Below, piece by piece: positions 52,863 through 61,725 of a stretch of 62,117 bases of DNA. Under the pieces are notes generated by a model, which ran no database searches, was not told where the DNA came from, and saw nothing but the letters and a program-made list of their open reading frames with translations. Made by a program: the position numbers and the translations under genes. Each line of letters begins with the position of its first letter. Positions within the stretch are counted from its first letter, which is position 1. The DNA comes from Marmoricola sp. (GTDB lineage Bacteria; Actinomycetota; Actinomycetes; Propionibacteriales; Nocardioidaceae): contig NZ_JAOPXI010000041.1 of NCBI RefSeq assembly GCF_025965215.1, positions 1-62,117 of the forward strand, given 5' to 3'.

Positions 52863-53372
52863 TCAGTTCACCTCGATCTCGATCGCGCCGGTGAGTCGGC
52901 TCAGTTCCTCGTAGGTCGTGGAGAAGACGGCTGCCGGGTGGCCGGCGGCGGCCCAGATCACCTCGTGGCGCCGCAGGGTCGGGTCGAGGTAGGTCGGGAT
53001 CGGGACGGGATGCGCGATCGGTGAGACGCCGCCGATGACCTGGCCGGTCTTCTCCTTGACGAACTCCGGCTTCGCGCGCCGCAGGCCGGCAACTCCGATC
53101 CGGGCGGCGGCCAACGACACGTCGACCCGGTGTGCGCCCGAGGTGAGGATCAGGATCGGCTGGTCGGTGCCATCGGCTCCGGGCGCAGCGAAGAGAAGGC
53201 TGTTGGCGATGGCCCCGACCTCGCAGCCCAGCGCTTCGGCCGCCAGTGCCGCCGTGTGCACCGAGTCGGGCAGGACCACGATCCGGCCCTGTCCGCCGAG
53301 CTCGCCCAAACGGGTCCGGAAGGACGCGATCGAGGGGTGTTCACCAGCCGTTGCGCCGGTCGTCTCAGCCAT
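52863..53372 (-). CDS. YbaK/EbsC-type aminoacyl-tRNA deacylase
   Basis: The 169-residue single-domain protein matches the YbaK/ProX editing fold: GRIVVLPDSVHTAALAAEALGCEVGAIANSLLF, PILILTSGAHRVDVSLAA and GQVIGGVSPIAHPVPIPTYLD. Family members hydrolyse mischarged tRNAs such as Cys- or Ala-tRNA(Pro). The conserved GGVSPIAH segment is intact. It is convergent with the PPOX gene and faces away from the LexA-controlled cluster. Confidence 0.9.
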   Translation of the reverse strand: MAETTGATAGEHPSIASFRTRLGELGGQGRIVVLPDSVHTAALAAEALGCEVGAIANSLLFAAPGADGTDQPILILTSGAHRVDVSLAAARIGVAGLRRAKPEFVKEKTGQVIGGVSPIAHPVPIPTYLDPTLRRHEVIWAAAGHPAAVFSTTYEELSRLTGAIEIEVN

Positions 53373-53407
53373 GGCCCGGAAGGTATCCCACCCGCCGGGG
53401 GAAGGGC

Positions 53408-53463
53408 TTGACGGGCTGTCGGTCCTGCGGTGTACCGTGGAGTTATTCGAACACCTGTTCGAA
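53408..53463 (+). promoter_or_regulatory. SOS promoter with perfect LexA box (53446-53463)
   Basis: TTCGAACACCTGTTCGAA is a perfect palindrome apart from its 4-base centre and matches the mycobacterial LexA consensus TCGAAC-N4-GTTCGA at every defined base. A -35 TTGACG (53408-53413) and a weak -10 TGTACC (53431-53436) with a 17-base spacer sit just upstream, placing the box over the transcription start. It drives the rightward DUF6504-HEPN-methyltransferase-dinB cluster; a 105-base leader follows before the first GTG. Confidence 0.85.
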
Positions 53464-53567
53464 GTCGGCCCCGGTGGAAGGTGACGTCGACCCCCACCTT
53501 CCGCCGGGGCACCGACAAGGGGTCCGTGCCGCGACATCGAGTACGACGAGATCGAGAGGAGCAGACA

Positions 53568-53957
53568 GTGCGACGGTATGACGACCTGGTGGAGGTGCGG
53601 AAAGGTCCGGTTCCCGGCTACGGCGCGGACGGACCGGACAGTTTCGGGGACCTGATGCTGGCGACACGTCCCGACGATCTCCCGGCCAGCGACGCTCCGC
53701 AGCAGTTCCTCTGGCGCGGCCGGCTCTGGCAGGTCCGCTCGATCGTGGCCCACTGGGTCGAGACCGGCGCCTGGTGGTTGCGACGTCCCGAGGAGCGGCC
53801 GGGCGCTTCCGAGCTGATCCGGGAACGCGAGGTCTGGCGGGTGACGGCTGCCCGTGGCCGCGCCGTGGCCACGAACGACGATCCCGGCTTCGGCGTCTTC
53901 GACCTGGCGTTCGACCCGGTCGAGGGCCTCTGGTGCCTCGCCGGTTCGCTGGACTGA
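53568..53957 (+). CDS. DUF6504 family protein
   Basis: The 129-residue protein opens VRRYDDLVEVRKG and has the family core APQQFLWRGRLWQVRSIVAHWVETGAWW and ERPGASELIREREVWRVTAARG. It is a small beta-rich protein of unknown role that, from memory, often sits next to translesion polymerase genes in actinobacteria. GAGGAG 8 bases before the GTG at 53568 is the ribosome binding site. First gene behind a perfect LexA box. Confidence 0.88.
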   Translation: MRRYDDLVEVRKGPVPGYGADGPDSFGDLMLATRPDDLPASDAPQQFLWRGRLWQVRSIVAHWVETGAWWLRRPEERPGASELIREREVWRVTAARGRAVATNDDPGFGVFDLAFDPVEGLWCLAGSLD

Positions 53958-53970
53958 GGGCGAGCGCGTG

Positions 53971-54384
53971 ATGACCCCCAACCTGCAGCTTCCCGCCGCG
54001 ACGCACTCCTACCTCGAACGGTCCGCGGAGTCCTTGCGCGAGGCGATCACCTGCTCCGACGTCCCGCAGCGCTATGCGCTGGCGCACGTCGCGGCACTGC
54101 GTGCCACCGCAGCCCTGCTGGCAGCCCGTGCACAACCGCTCCCGGTGGCCAGGCGACGCCAGAAGAACGCCTGGGTCTTGCTGACCGAGGTCGCGCCCGA
54201 GTTCGCCGAATGGGCGAGGTTCTTCTCCTCCGGCGCCCAGAAGCGGTCGGCGGCCGAGGCCGGGTCCCGGCGTGCCGTGACCGAACGCGAGGCCGACGAC
54301 CTGGTCCGGGATGCCGACCGGTTCCTCGCCCTGGTCGAGACCGCGCTCGGGCTGACCGGACACGCTCCCTTCAGGGTGGCGTGA
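53971..54384 (+). CDS. SAV_6107-family HEPN domain protein
   Basis: The 137-residue all-helical protein matches the SAV_6107 HEPN family. Helix two carries R34-YALA-H39, an Arg-x4-His set that fits the HEPN ribonuclease motif (R-x4-6-H). Later parts are NAWVLLTEVAPEFAEWARFFSSGA and TEREADDLVRDADRFLALVE. The ATG at 53971 (or a GTG three bases earlier) follows the DUF6504 stop by 13 bases, so they are one transcript. HEPN proteins include many toxin RNases; whether this one cuts RNA is unknown. Confidence 0.88.
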   Translation: MTPNLQLPAATHSYLERSAESLREAITCSDVPQRYALAHVAALRATAALLAARAQPLPVARRRQKNAWVLLTEVAPEFAEWARFFSSGAQKRSAAEAGSRRAVTEREADDLVRDADRFLALVETALGLTGHAPFRVA

Positions 54385-54422
54385 CCGGCGGTGCAACCGC
54401 TGCCTGATCTAGGGTTCGGGGC

Positions 54423-55136
54423 ATGGAGCGACCCTTGGAACGCCGTGCGTCGGTCCGTACTGCCGTGGTCTGGGACGCGTGCCGAGCCCACCTCGAGTCC
54501 CGCGCCGGACAGACGGTCGTCGACATCGGGGGCGGTACGGGGGGCCTGGCAGTCCGCGTCGCCGAGCTCGGCCATCAGGTCACCGTCATCGACCCGAGCC
54601 CGGACGCACTGGCGGCCCTGGCCCGACGGGCATCCGAGCACGGCGTCGCCGACCGGATCACCCCTCAGCAGGGCGAGCTCGCCTCGCTGCCAGACCTGGT
54701 CGAGGCCGGGTCGGCGGACCTGGTCCTGTGCCACGAGGTGCTGGGTCTCGTCGACGACCCGGCCGCCGCGTTGGCGACGATCGGCCGGGTGTTGCGACCC
54801 GGGGGAGTCCTCAGCCTGCTGGTCAGCCAGCGGCACGCGGCGGTCCTGGCCAGGGCCATGGCAGGCCACTTCGTCCAGGCGCGCGCGGTCCTCGACGGAG
54901 AGGCCGCCGGTGAGCGGCGGTTCGTCGCCGACGAGCTCGCCGACCTGCTGGCCGCCTCCGGCTTCTCGCTCACGGAGATGCACGCGGTCCGGGTCTTCAC
55001 CGACGTCGTCCCGTCTTCCTTGCTCGACCTCGAGCCGGGAGCGGTCGAGAGCCTGCTCGAGCTCGAACGCGCAGTCGCCCGGCGTCCGGAGTACCGCACG
55101 CTGGGCGCCCAGCTGCACACCCTCGCCACCCGCTGA
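54423..55136 (+). CDS. Class I SAM-dependent methyltransferase in the SOS cluster
   Basis: The 237-residue protein has motif I VVDIGGGTGGLAVRVAELG, the acidic ribose-binding end of strand two (VTVIDPSPDALAAL), and LVLCHEVLGLVDDPAAALATIGRVLRPGGVLSLLV, a UbiE/CmoA-like layout. The substrate is unknown. It lies 38 bases after the HEPN gene and 24 before dinB, all on one strand, so it is probably in the LexA-controlled operon. Confidence 0.88.
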   Translation: MERPLERRASVRTAVVWDACRAHLESRAGQTVVDIGGGTGGLAVRVAELGHQVTVIDPSPDALAALARRASEHGVADRITPQQGELASLPDLVEAGSADLVLCHEVLGLVDDPAAALATIGRVLRPGGVLSLLVSQRHAAVLARAMAGHFVQARAVLDGEAAGERRFVADELADLLAASGFSLTEMHAVRVFTDVVPSSLLDLEPGAVESLLELERAVARRPEYRTLGAQLHTLATR

Positions 55137-55160
55137 GGCAGCGCCGGACCGCGAGGCGCG

Positions 55161-56354
55161 ATGAACGACGGATCGCTGGCATGCCCGTTGCTGCACGTCG
55201 ACATGGACGCGTTCTACGCCTCGGTCGCGTTGCGGGAGCACCCCGAGCTCGTCGATGTGCCCGTCGTCGTCGGCGGTGGCCATCGGGGCGTGGTGCTGTC
55301 GGCGAACTATCCGGCGCGACGACTCGGCATCCGTTCCGGGATGTCGGGGACCGAGGCTGCTCGGCTCTGCCCGCAGGCCGTTCGGCTGGCGCCGGACTTC
55401 GAGGCGTTCGAGTCGGTGTCGCGCTCGGTGATGGAGACCTTCCGGCAGGTCACCCCGCTGGTCGAGGCGTACTCGCTGGACGAGGCGTTCCTCGACGTGT
55501 CCGGATCGAGGCGGGAGCGTGGTACCCCGCTGCAGATCGCCGAGTGGCTGCGAGCCCGGATCCACGACGAGCAGCAGATCACGTGCTCGGTGGGCCTGGC
55601 CGCCAGTGTCTCGGTCGCCAAGCTGGCGAGCAGACGCGCGAAGCCTGACGGCGTCCTGGTGATTCCGCCCGAGCGGGTGATCGAGTACCTGCATCCGCTC
55701 GACGTCGGTGAGCTGTTCGGCGTCGGCGCCAAGACCCGGGCACGCCTGCATCGGCTCGGCCTGGAAACGGTCGGCGACATCGCGAAGATCGGTTTGCCGA
55801 CGTTGCGGCAGATGCTGGGCCAGGCCTCCGGACTGCACCTGCACCAGCTCGCCTGGGGCACCGACCGCAGGACGCTGGTGCCGCGCCGCTCCGACGACGA
55901 CCCGGAACGCAGCATGGGCGCCGAGGAGACGTTCTCGCGCGACACCGCCGATCCGGCTGTGATCCGCCGCGAGCTGCTTCGTCTCGCGACCCGGGTCACC
56001 CGGCGGATGCGGCGAGCCGGGCTGTCGGGTCGGACGGTGGCCATCAGAGTCCGCTACAGCGACTTCACCACCCTGACGCGCTCGCACACGGTGCCCGATC
56101 CGACGGACCTCACCAGCGAGGTCCACGCCGAGGCAGTTCGGCTCTTCGAGGCGCTGCGCACCACGCGCAGGATCCGGCTGGTCGGTGTCCGAGTGGAGGG
56201 TCTCCGTCCCCGGGCCGGGACCCAGCGCCAGCTTGAGCTCGGCGCCCGGGAGCGGGGCTGGGCCGAGGCCGATCGCGCCGTCGATGCGGCGGCGGCCCGT
56301 TTCGGTGGAGGCGCCGTACGTCCGGCCACGCTGTTCGGCGGGAGTCGTCCCTGA
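55161..56354 (+). CDS. dinB: DNA polymerase IV (Y-family translesion polymerase)
   Basis: The 397-residue polymerase has the catalytic residues Asp14 and Asp16 in HVDMDAFYA and Asp107-Glu108 in YSLDEAFLDVSG, NYPARRLGIRSGM in the fingers, and helix-hairpin-helix GVGAKTRARLHRLGLETVGDIA. The position equal to the E. coli steric gate is Tyr19. The C-terminal RPATLFGG is a clamp-binding-like motif lacking the usual Gln. It is the last gene of the LexA-controlled cluster, so SOS induction of lesion bypass is expected. Confidence 0.95.
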   Translation: MNDGSLACPLLHVDMDAFYASVALREHPELVDVPVVVGGGHRGVVLSANYPARRLGIRSGMSGTEAARLCPQAVRLAPDFEAFESVSRSVMETFRQVTPLVEAYSLDEAFLDVSGSRRERGTPLQIAEWLRARIHDEQQITCSVGLAASVSVAKLASRRAKPDGVLVIPPERVIEYLHPLDVGELFGVGAKTRARLHRLGLETVGDIAKIGLPTLRQMLGQASGLHLHQLAWGTDRRTLVPRRSDDDPERSMGAEETFSRDTADPAVIRRELLRLATRVTRRMRRAGLSGRTVAIRVRYSDFTTLTRSHTVPDPTDLTSEVHAEAVRLFEALRTTRRIRLVGVRVEGLRPRAGTQRQLELGARERGWAEADRAVDAAAARFGGGAVRPATLFGGSRP

Positions 56355-56469
56355 ACGCCCGAGGAGAGAAGATCAATCTGTGAATTCGCGATCTCGGGTA
56401 CCGCGTTGACCGGAGGCTGCCTAGACTTGTGCTGTCACCCGAAGTGCCATCAGTGGTTGGGAGGAAGTC

Positions 56470-56940
56470 GTGCCGCTCTCGGAAGAGGAACTGCGCCTGC
56501 TCGAACAGATGGAGCGCGCCCTCGCAGCCGAGGACCCGAAGTTCGTCTCCGCGTTGCAGGGACGGACGCTGCGACGGGTCGCGCGGATGCGGTCAGCGGC
56601 TGCCGGCCTCGTCTTCCTCGGTGGGATCGCGATGCTGATGGGCGGCGCGGTCTCGGAGATGTTGTGGCTCGGCGTCCTGGGCTTCCTGGTGATGCTCTCC
56701 TCCGCGATGATCGGCCTGGCCGCGTGGCGTGGTCACCGCGCGCCGGACGAGCGACCGTCCTCGCCCGACGCACTGTTCGACTTCGACGACCACCCGCACC
56801 GTTTCGAGGTGCTCGACGGCGGCCGGGCCTCGAAGCCGAAGCGCCAGCGTCGTCCCCGTCGTCAGGCGGCGAACAAGAGCGGCACGTTCATGCAGCGCAT
56901 CGAGCAGCGCTGGCAGCACCGTCGGGACCAGGGCTTCTGA
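56470..56940 (+). CDS. DUF3040 membrane protein
   Basis: The 156-residue protein starts MPLSEEELRLLEQMERALAAEDPKFVSAL, the standard DUF3040 opening. Two membrane helices follow (about 45-85; GLVFLGGIAMLMGGAVSEM and LGVLGFLVMLSSAMIGLAAW), then a charged tail with many Arg/Lys. GGAGG lies just before the GTG at 56470. The family is actinobacteria-specific and is commonly found near mraZ. Function unknown. It is convergent with the transglutaminase gene. Confidence 0.92.
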   Translation: MPLSEEELRLLEQMERALAAEDPKFVSALQGRTLRRVARMRSAAAGLVFLGGIAMLMGGAVSEMLWLGVLGFLVMLSSAMIGLAAWRGHRAPDERPSSPDALFDFDDHPHRFEVLDGGRASKPKRQRRPRRQAANKSGTFMQRIEQRWQHRRDQGF

Positions 56941-56943
56941 ACC

Positions 56944-59280
56944 TCAGTTGACCTCGGTCAGGCTGCTGGATCGCTCGTCGAGCTCAGCGGCCATGGCCGC
57001 ACGTCGCTCGAACACCGATCGGGGCATCCAGCCCGCCCAACGGGCCGAGCTCGGGGCCAGCACCGAGGTGAGCAGGATCGACCACCGCTCCAGCGCGGCG
57101 CGCATCGCGGCCCTGGCGGCGTCGTCGAGCTCGAACGTCGCGGCGTACCGTGCTCGCTCGACGACCTCGACGAACTCCTCCAGCGCCAGCGCATCCTCGC
57201 CGTCGGCTCGCGTCTGCCGGATCAGGACGGCCGCGATCTCGCGCACCGACCGACCCTGGGGCCAGGTGACCCCGAGGTCCAGCACCGTCGCGCGCAGCTC
57301 CTTCCAGAGATCGGCGACCTCCGCCCGGGCATCCTCCCGCGGACGCAACCGGCGGCCGCGTTGCGCGTTCCGGACCAGCCGGGGCACCGCGGCGGCCAGG
57401 AGAAGCAGGACGAGCAGGCCGACCGAGATCGGCAGCCGGTGGCTGCTGCCAGCGCCGTGCTGGACCGTCGGGGAGGGCCGGTGGACGTTCTTCGGGAGCG
57501 GGCGCGGCTTCACGGTGTTCGGAACCGTCGTCGGCAGGACCGGCTGGGGCTGCCCGGTCACCCCGCGCGTCCAGGGCGGCGGCCGACCCGTGCGCACCGA
57601 CGGCGTCGGCTCGAACCGCACCCAGCCGGAGTCGCGGAAGTAGATCTCCGGCCACGCGTGCAGGTCGTCGCTGGTGTAGGTGTACACACCGGGCGAACGG
57701 GTCGACGTCGGAGCCAGGAAACCGACGGCCACCCTCGCAGGAATGCCGAGTGCCCGCGCCATGATCGCCATCGCGGCGGCGAATTGCTCGCAGTAGCCGA
57801 CCTTGTCGGTCGTGATGAACCGGGTCAGCTGTGCCATGCCGTTGCCCGATGCCGGTTGGAGCGAGTAGGTAAAGCCACCCTTGTCGCGGAACCAGTCCTG
57901 GAGCAGCACCGCCTTGGCGTACGGCGTCGTCCCGGCCGCGGTCACCTGGCGCGCTATCGTGCGGACCTCGGCAGGCACGCCGGTGGGCAGGCTCGTCATC
58001 GGCACCTGGACGGTCTCCGGCGCTGGATCTGCGGCATTGAGCGCTACCGGATCGATCGTCGGGGCGAAGGCAGTCAGGTGGTACTGCACCCCGACGGGTA
58101 CCACCGTGTCGGTGTCGGCGATGTCCAGCGTGTTCACGGCGTAGCGCCAGTCGCCCCGGTCGATGCTGATCGTGCGGGTCGAGTACGGGATCGGCAGCCA
58201 GGTCGTGGTGAAGTCCGGCGTGATCTGCAGGTCCCAGGCACTCGTGACGCCGGGGGTGCTCGAGTCGATCCCGGCGGGGTCGGGAAGCCTGCCCGCCGCG
58301 ACATTGGTCTCGGGCAGGTTGCGCGACGCCGGCAACCAGTCGGTGCCGTCGAACTCGTCGAGGACCGTGGTGCGCAGGTACGTCGGATCGGTTGAGTTGG
58401 TGTGCGCCCGGAGCAGCGCGACGTGATCCTGCGCGATGAGGTCGCGCCGAAGGTTGACCAACGGGTTGACCAGCGTCACGTGCTCGCTCACGCCGTGGCT
58501 GCCACCGTTCTTCGCACGATCGAGCAGCCCGTGGGCGACAGGGACGAAGATCGGCAGCACCAGTGCGCTGGCGGTGGTCAGTGCGCCGATCTGCAGGGCC
58601 CGCCCGCGTGCCGAGGCCCGGCCGAAGACCTTCTCGGGCTGGCCGGGCCGGGGCCGGTGACCGGTGACGGCCTGCCCCCAGGACAGCATCCGGTCGGTCT
58701 CGGCGACCGCCAGCAGCATCACGAAGGCCAGTGCCGTGCCGATGAAGACCGGCCATGGCAGGCCGCCGTCCAGGACGCTGATCGGGATCGTCACGGTGAT
58801 GATCACGGGCAGGCCCGACCAGGGCGGCTGCCGCAGGCCGCACGCGATCAGGTCCACCGCGAGCAGGACCAGGATGCCTGCCGCGAGGAGGTAGAGGACT
58901 GCGTCCGGGTGGTCGGCACTGATCGGGGAGCTGTACCGGTTCACGTCGGTCGCACCGGCATGGATCCTGTCGACCAGGCGGCCGATGCTTGCCGCCGTGG
59001 GCAGCCAGCCGTCGAGCTGCCCCCCGACGCGGGCGTGGTGGTGCAACCAGCCGAGCACCACCACCAACTGCGCCAGGACGGCGGCGTACCAGGGCAGCCG
59101 GACGCCGCGCACGAGGGCGCCGGTGACGGCGACGAGCACCGCGGCGAAGAGCGTGGACCCGATGAATGGCGGCGCCTGCTCGACCAGCCCACGCCAGGAC
59201 AACAGTGCGATCCAGCCCATCAGGCCGGCTGCGGCTGCTGTCCGCATCGCCACCGAGAGCCTGCCCGGGTCCCAGCTCAT
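56944..59280 (-). CDS. Transglutaminase-like membrane protein (DUF3488-TgpA type)
   Basis: The 778-residue protein has an N-terminal DUF3488 region with about six membrane helices, a large extracytoplasmic transglutaminase-like domain and a C-terminal helix followed by a cytoplasmic tail. Catalytic Cys497 is in VGYCEQFAAAMAIMARALGIPARVAVGF, His in SDDLHAWPEIYF, with Asp expected just after. A Pro/Thr-rich linker precedes the last helix. Its start overlaps the DUF58 stop (ATGA), completing a MoxR-DUF58-transglutaminase operon. Confidence 0.93.
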   Translation of the reverse strand: MSWDPGRLSVAMRTAAAAGLMGWIALLSWRGLVEQAPPFIGSTLFAAVLVAVTGALVRGVRLPWYAAVLAQLVVVLGWLHHHARVGGQLDGWLPTAASIGRLVDRIHAGATDVNRYSSPISADHPDAVLYLLAAGILVLLAVDLIACGLRQPPWSGLPVIITVTIPISVLDGGLPWPVFIGTALAFVMLLAVAETDRMLSWGQAVTGHRPRPGQPEKVFGRASARGRALQIGALTTASALVLPIFVPVAHGLLDRAKNGGSHGVSEHVTLVNPLVNLRRDLIAQDHVALLRAHTNSTDPTYLRTTVLDEFDGTDWLPASRNLPETNVAAGRLPDPAGIDSSTPGVTSAWDLQITPDFTTTWLPIPYSTRTISIDRGDWRYAVNTLDIADTDTVVPVGVQYHLTAFAPTIDPVALNAADPAPETVQVPMTSLPTGVPAEVRTIARQVTAAGTTPYAKAVLLQDWFRDKGGFTYSLQPASGNGMAQLTRFITTDKVGYCEQFAAAMAIMARALGIPARVAVGFLAPTSTRSPGVYTYTSDDLHAWPEIYFRDSGWVRFEPTPSVRTGRPPPWTRGVTGQPQPVLPTTVPNTVKPRPLPKNVHRPSPTVQHGAGSSHRLPISVGLLVLLLLAAAVPRLVRNAQRGRRLRPREDARAEVADLWKELRATVLDLGVTWPQGRSVREIAAVLIRQTRADGEDALALEEFVEVVERARYAATFELDDAARAAMRAALERWSILLTSVLAPSSARWAGWMPRSVFERRAAMAAELDERSSSLTEVN

Positions 59281-60596
59281 CGGCCGAGTTCCTGCCAGGC
59301 AACGGCCAGCGCGCCGTTGCGTTCGAGGTCCGCGGCCTTCCACCCGCGCCGCTGCAGCCACGAGGTCGTGCTGGACTCGTGTCGTTCGCCATCCGACGTC
59401 TGGGACGTGCGCGAGGACCATCCTTCGACGCCGAGCACCAGGGCGTAGGAGGCATTCGCCCGCGTGTGCAACCGGGCCAGGAAGGCTTTGTCGAGGTCGG
59501 TCAGCGCGCCCACGACCGCGATGAACATCCCGGATGTGACGGTCTCGTCGACCCAGTCGGTCGCGATCTCGGCGGTCCGGGTGATCGGGAGCGCAGCCAG
59601 GCGTTCGAGCAACGGCTGGGTCGCGGTACCCACATCTCCGTCGTGCCAGGAGTGCTCGCCACTGCCTTTCGCGGCGGTCTCGCCGAGCGCGCTCACCAGC
59701 CGCACCTGGAAGCCCTGCAGGGTCAGGTGCACCCCGATCGAGGCGGCCACGGTCACGGCTCGCTCGAGTGACGAGTCCGGACCGGTACCGCGGTGCGCAC
59801 GCTCACGGTTGTCGATGAACAGGGTGCAGCGCGACTGCCACGGCTGCTCCTCGCGCCGGACCATGAGCTCGCCGGTCCTCGCAGTGCTGCGCCAGTGCAC
59901 CCGGCGCAGGTCATCGCCGTGGACGTACTCGCGCACCGTGACGTCCGCGGTACTTCCTGTCGAGAACGGCCGCGGTCGGTTGTCGCCGCTCCCGGTCCAG
60001 GCACCGCGCAGCGGGATCGCCGGCAACGGCTCCGCGGACGGAACGACCACCAGCGTCGAGGTCCGCGTGAAAGCACGGTGCAGCTCGATCATGCCGAACG
60101 GGTCTGCGACCCGCACGGTCATCGGTCCGACCTCGTAGATGCCGCGGACCTCGGCCTGCACCGGGTACTCGAAGCGTCGGTGCCAGCCGGGATCCATGGC
60201 ATCGAGAACGAACCGCGGCCGGTGCCCCAGCGCCCACGGCACGTGCTCCTCCACCAGCAGGAGCCCGGTCCGCGCACCGAGGTTGGTCACGTCGAGCTGG
60301 ACTCCTGCGACCTGGCCGACCTCGACCTGGGTCGACGTCAGGGTCCGGGCCAGGCTGAGCCGGTTGTTCGAGCGGGTGACCAGCGCCAGCGTGACCAGAG
60401 GCAGCAGACCGATGAGGATGCCGATCCGGACCAGGTCCCGTTCGCCCAGGAGGATCCCGCACACGGCTGCTGTACTGCCGGCCGCGACGAACGCGCGGCC
60501 GCGCACCGTCAGCGTCCGCAGGGCCCGGCGCGCTGCGGTGCCGCCGGTCACGGGAGCGGGGGCACCGGCGACGGGGCCGGCAGCGGCGGTCGTCAC
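59277..60596 (-). CDS. DUF58 domain protein (MoxR-associated)
   Basis: The 439-residue protein has two N-terminal membrane helices (about 35-75) and a beta-sandwich (VGQVAGVQLDVTNLGARTG). The DUF58 signature is STADVTVREYVHGDDLRRVHWRSTARTGELMVRREEQPW, followed by a VWA-like region (CTLFIDNRERAH with ERAVTVAASI). DUF58 proteins are assembled or activated by MoxR ATPases. The GTG at 60596 is 3 bases past the moxR stop, so the genes are coupled. Exact role unknown. Confidence 0.92.
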   Translation of the reverse strand: MTTAAAGPVAGAPAPVTGGTAARRALRTLTVRGRAFVAAGSTAAVCGILLGERDLVRIGILIGLLPLVTLALVTRSNNRLSLARTLTSTQVEVGQVAGVQLDVTNLGARTGLLLVEEHVPWALGHRPRFVLDAMDPGWHRRFEYPVQAEVRGIYEVGPMTVRVADPFGMIELHRAFTRTSTLVVVPSAEPLPAIPLRGAWTGSGDNRPRPFSTGSTADVTVREYVHGDDLRRVHWRSTARTGELMVRREEQPWQSRCTLFIDNRERAHRGTGPDSSLERAVTVAASIGVHLTLQGFQVRLVSALGETAAKGSGEHSWHDGDVGTATQPLLERLAALPITRTAEIATDWVDETVTSGMFIAVVGALTDLDKAFLARLHTRANASYALVLGVEGWSSRTSQTSDGERHESSTTSWLQRRGWKAADLERNGALAVAWQELGR

Positions 60597-60598
60597 GA

Positions 60599-61585
60599 TC
60601 AGTCCGGGACAGGCACCGTGCGCAGGACGCCGACCAGGATCTCGGCCGGGCCGCGCCCACTCATCGAGGCTTCGACCGTGGGCAGCAACCGGTGGGCCAG
60701 CACGGTCGGGGCGAGCTCGCGCAGGTCGTCGGGAACCACGTAGTCGCGACCTGCGATCGCCGCGGACGCCTTCGCGGCCCGGACCAGGTGCAGGGTGGCG
60801 CGAGGCGATGCTCCTAGGCGCAGGTCCGGCGAGGACCGGGTTGCCGTGGTGACCGCGACGGCGTACCGCAGCACGGCCGAGGAGACGTGGATGCCACCGA
60901 CGACCCCGATCAGCTTGCGGATCTCGGCCGCGTCGGTCACCGGGTCGAGCTCGTCGATCGGGCTGCTGGTGTTGCGTGCCGAGAGCATCGCGATCTCCGC
61001 CGCCATCACCGGGTAGCCCATCGAGACCCGGGCCAGGAACCGGTCGCGCTGTGCTTCGGGCAAGGCATAGGTGCCTTCCATCTCCAGCGGGTTCTGCGTC
61101 GCGATCACCATGAACGGTGCGTCCAAAGCAAACGTCTGGGTGTCGACGGTGACCTGACTCTCCTCCATGCACTCGAGCATCGCCGACTGGGTCTTGGGGG
61201 AGGCCCGGTTGATCTCGTCGCCGATCACGATGTTGGCGAACACCCCACCGGGACGGAACTCGAACTGCCGGGTGTCCTGGTTGAAGATCGAGACCCCGGT
61301 GACGTCGGAGGGCAACAGGTCCGGGGTGAACTGGATCCGGCGCACCGTCAGGTCGATCGAGCGGGCGAGCGCCTTGCTGAGCATGGTCTTGCCGACCCCG
61401 GGCACGTCCTCGATGAGCAGATGTCCCTCGGCGAGCAGGACGACCAGAGCCGTCCTGGCGACCTCGGGCTTGCCCTCGATGACCTTCTCGATGTTGGCGC
61501 GCACCCGATCGGTGACCGCGCGCAACGCGTCCAGTCCGCTGCCCGGGCCAGCCCCTGATTCCTCCATGACCTCAGTCAACCCCAT
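60599..61585 (-). CDS. MoxR family AAA+ ATPase
   Basis: The 328-residue ATPase shows Walker A LIEDVPGVGKTMLSKALA, FTPDLLPSDVTGVSIFNQ, Walker B VIGDEINRASPKTQSAMLECMEE, sensor VIATQNPLEMEGTYALPEAQRDRF, and a C-terminal lid domain. MoxR proteins act as chaperones for partner VWA or DUF58 proteins. Two starts are possible, ATG at 61585 or at 61567; neither has an ideal ribosome binding site. It is the first gene of the MoxR-DUF58-transglutaminase operon. Confidence 0.94.
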   Translation of the reverse strand: MGLTEVMEESGAGPGSGLDALRAVTDRVRANIEKVIEGKPEVARTALVVLLAEGHLLIEDVPGVGKTMLSKALARSIDLTVRRIQFTPDLLPSDVTGVSIFNQDTRQFEFRPGGVFANIVIGDEINRASPKTQSAMLECMEESQVTVDTQTFALDAPFMVIATQNPLEMEGTYALPEAQRDRFLARVSMGYPVMAAEIAMLSARNTSSPIDELDPVTDAAEIRKLIGVVGGIHVSSAVLRYAVAVTTATRSSPDLRLGASPRATLHLVRAAKASAAIAGRDYVVPDDLRELAPTVLAHRLLPTVEASMSGRGPAEILVGVLRTVPVPD

Positions 61586-61725
61586 AGCCGGGAGCAGGCG
61601 ACGAGGAATTGTCCCGGAATTCGTCAGGTTCGGGCCGACAGCCTCTCGCGGACGGGCCGAGGGCAGACCGAAGCACCCGGGGAACGAAACCGTGGGAAAA
61701 GGGGTGAGAAAGGGCCTCGAAATGG

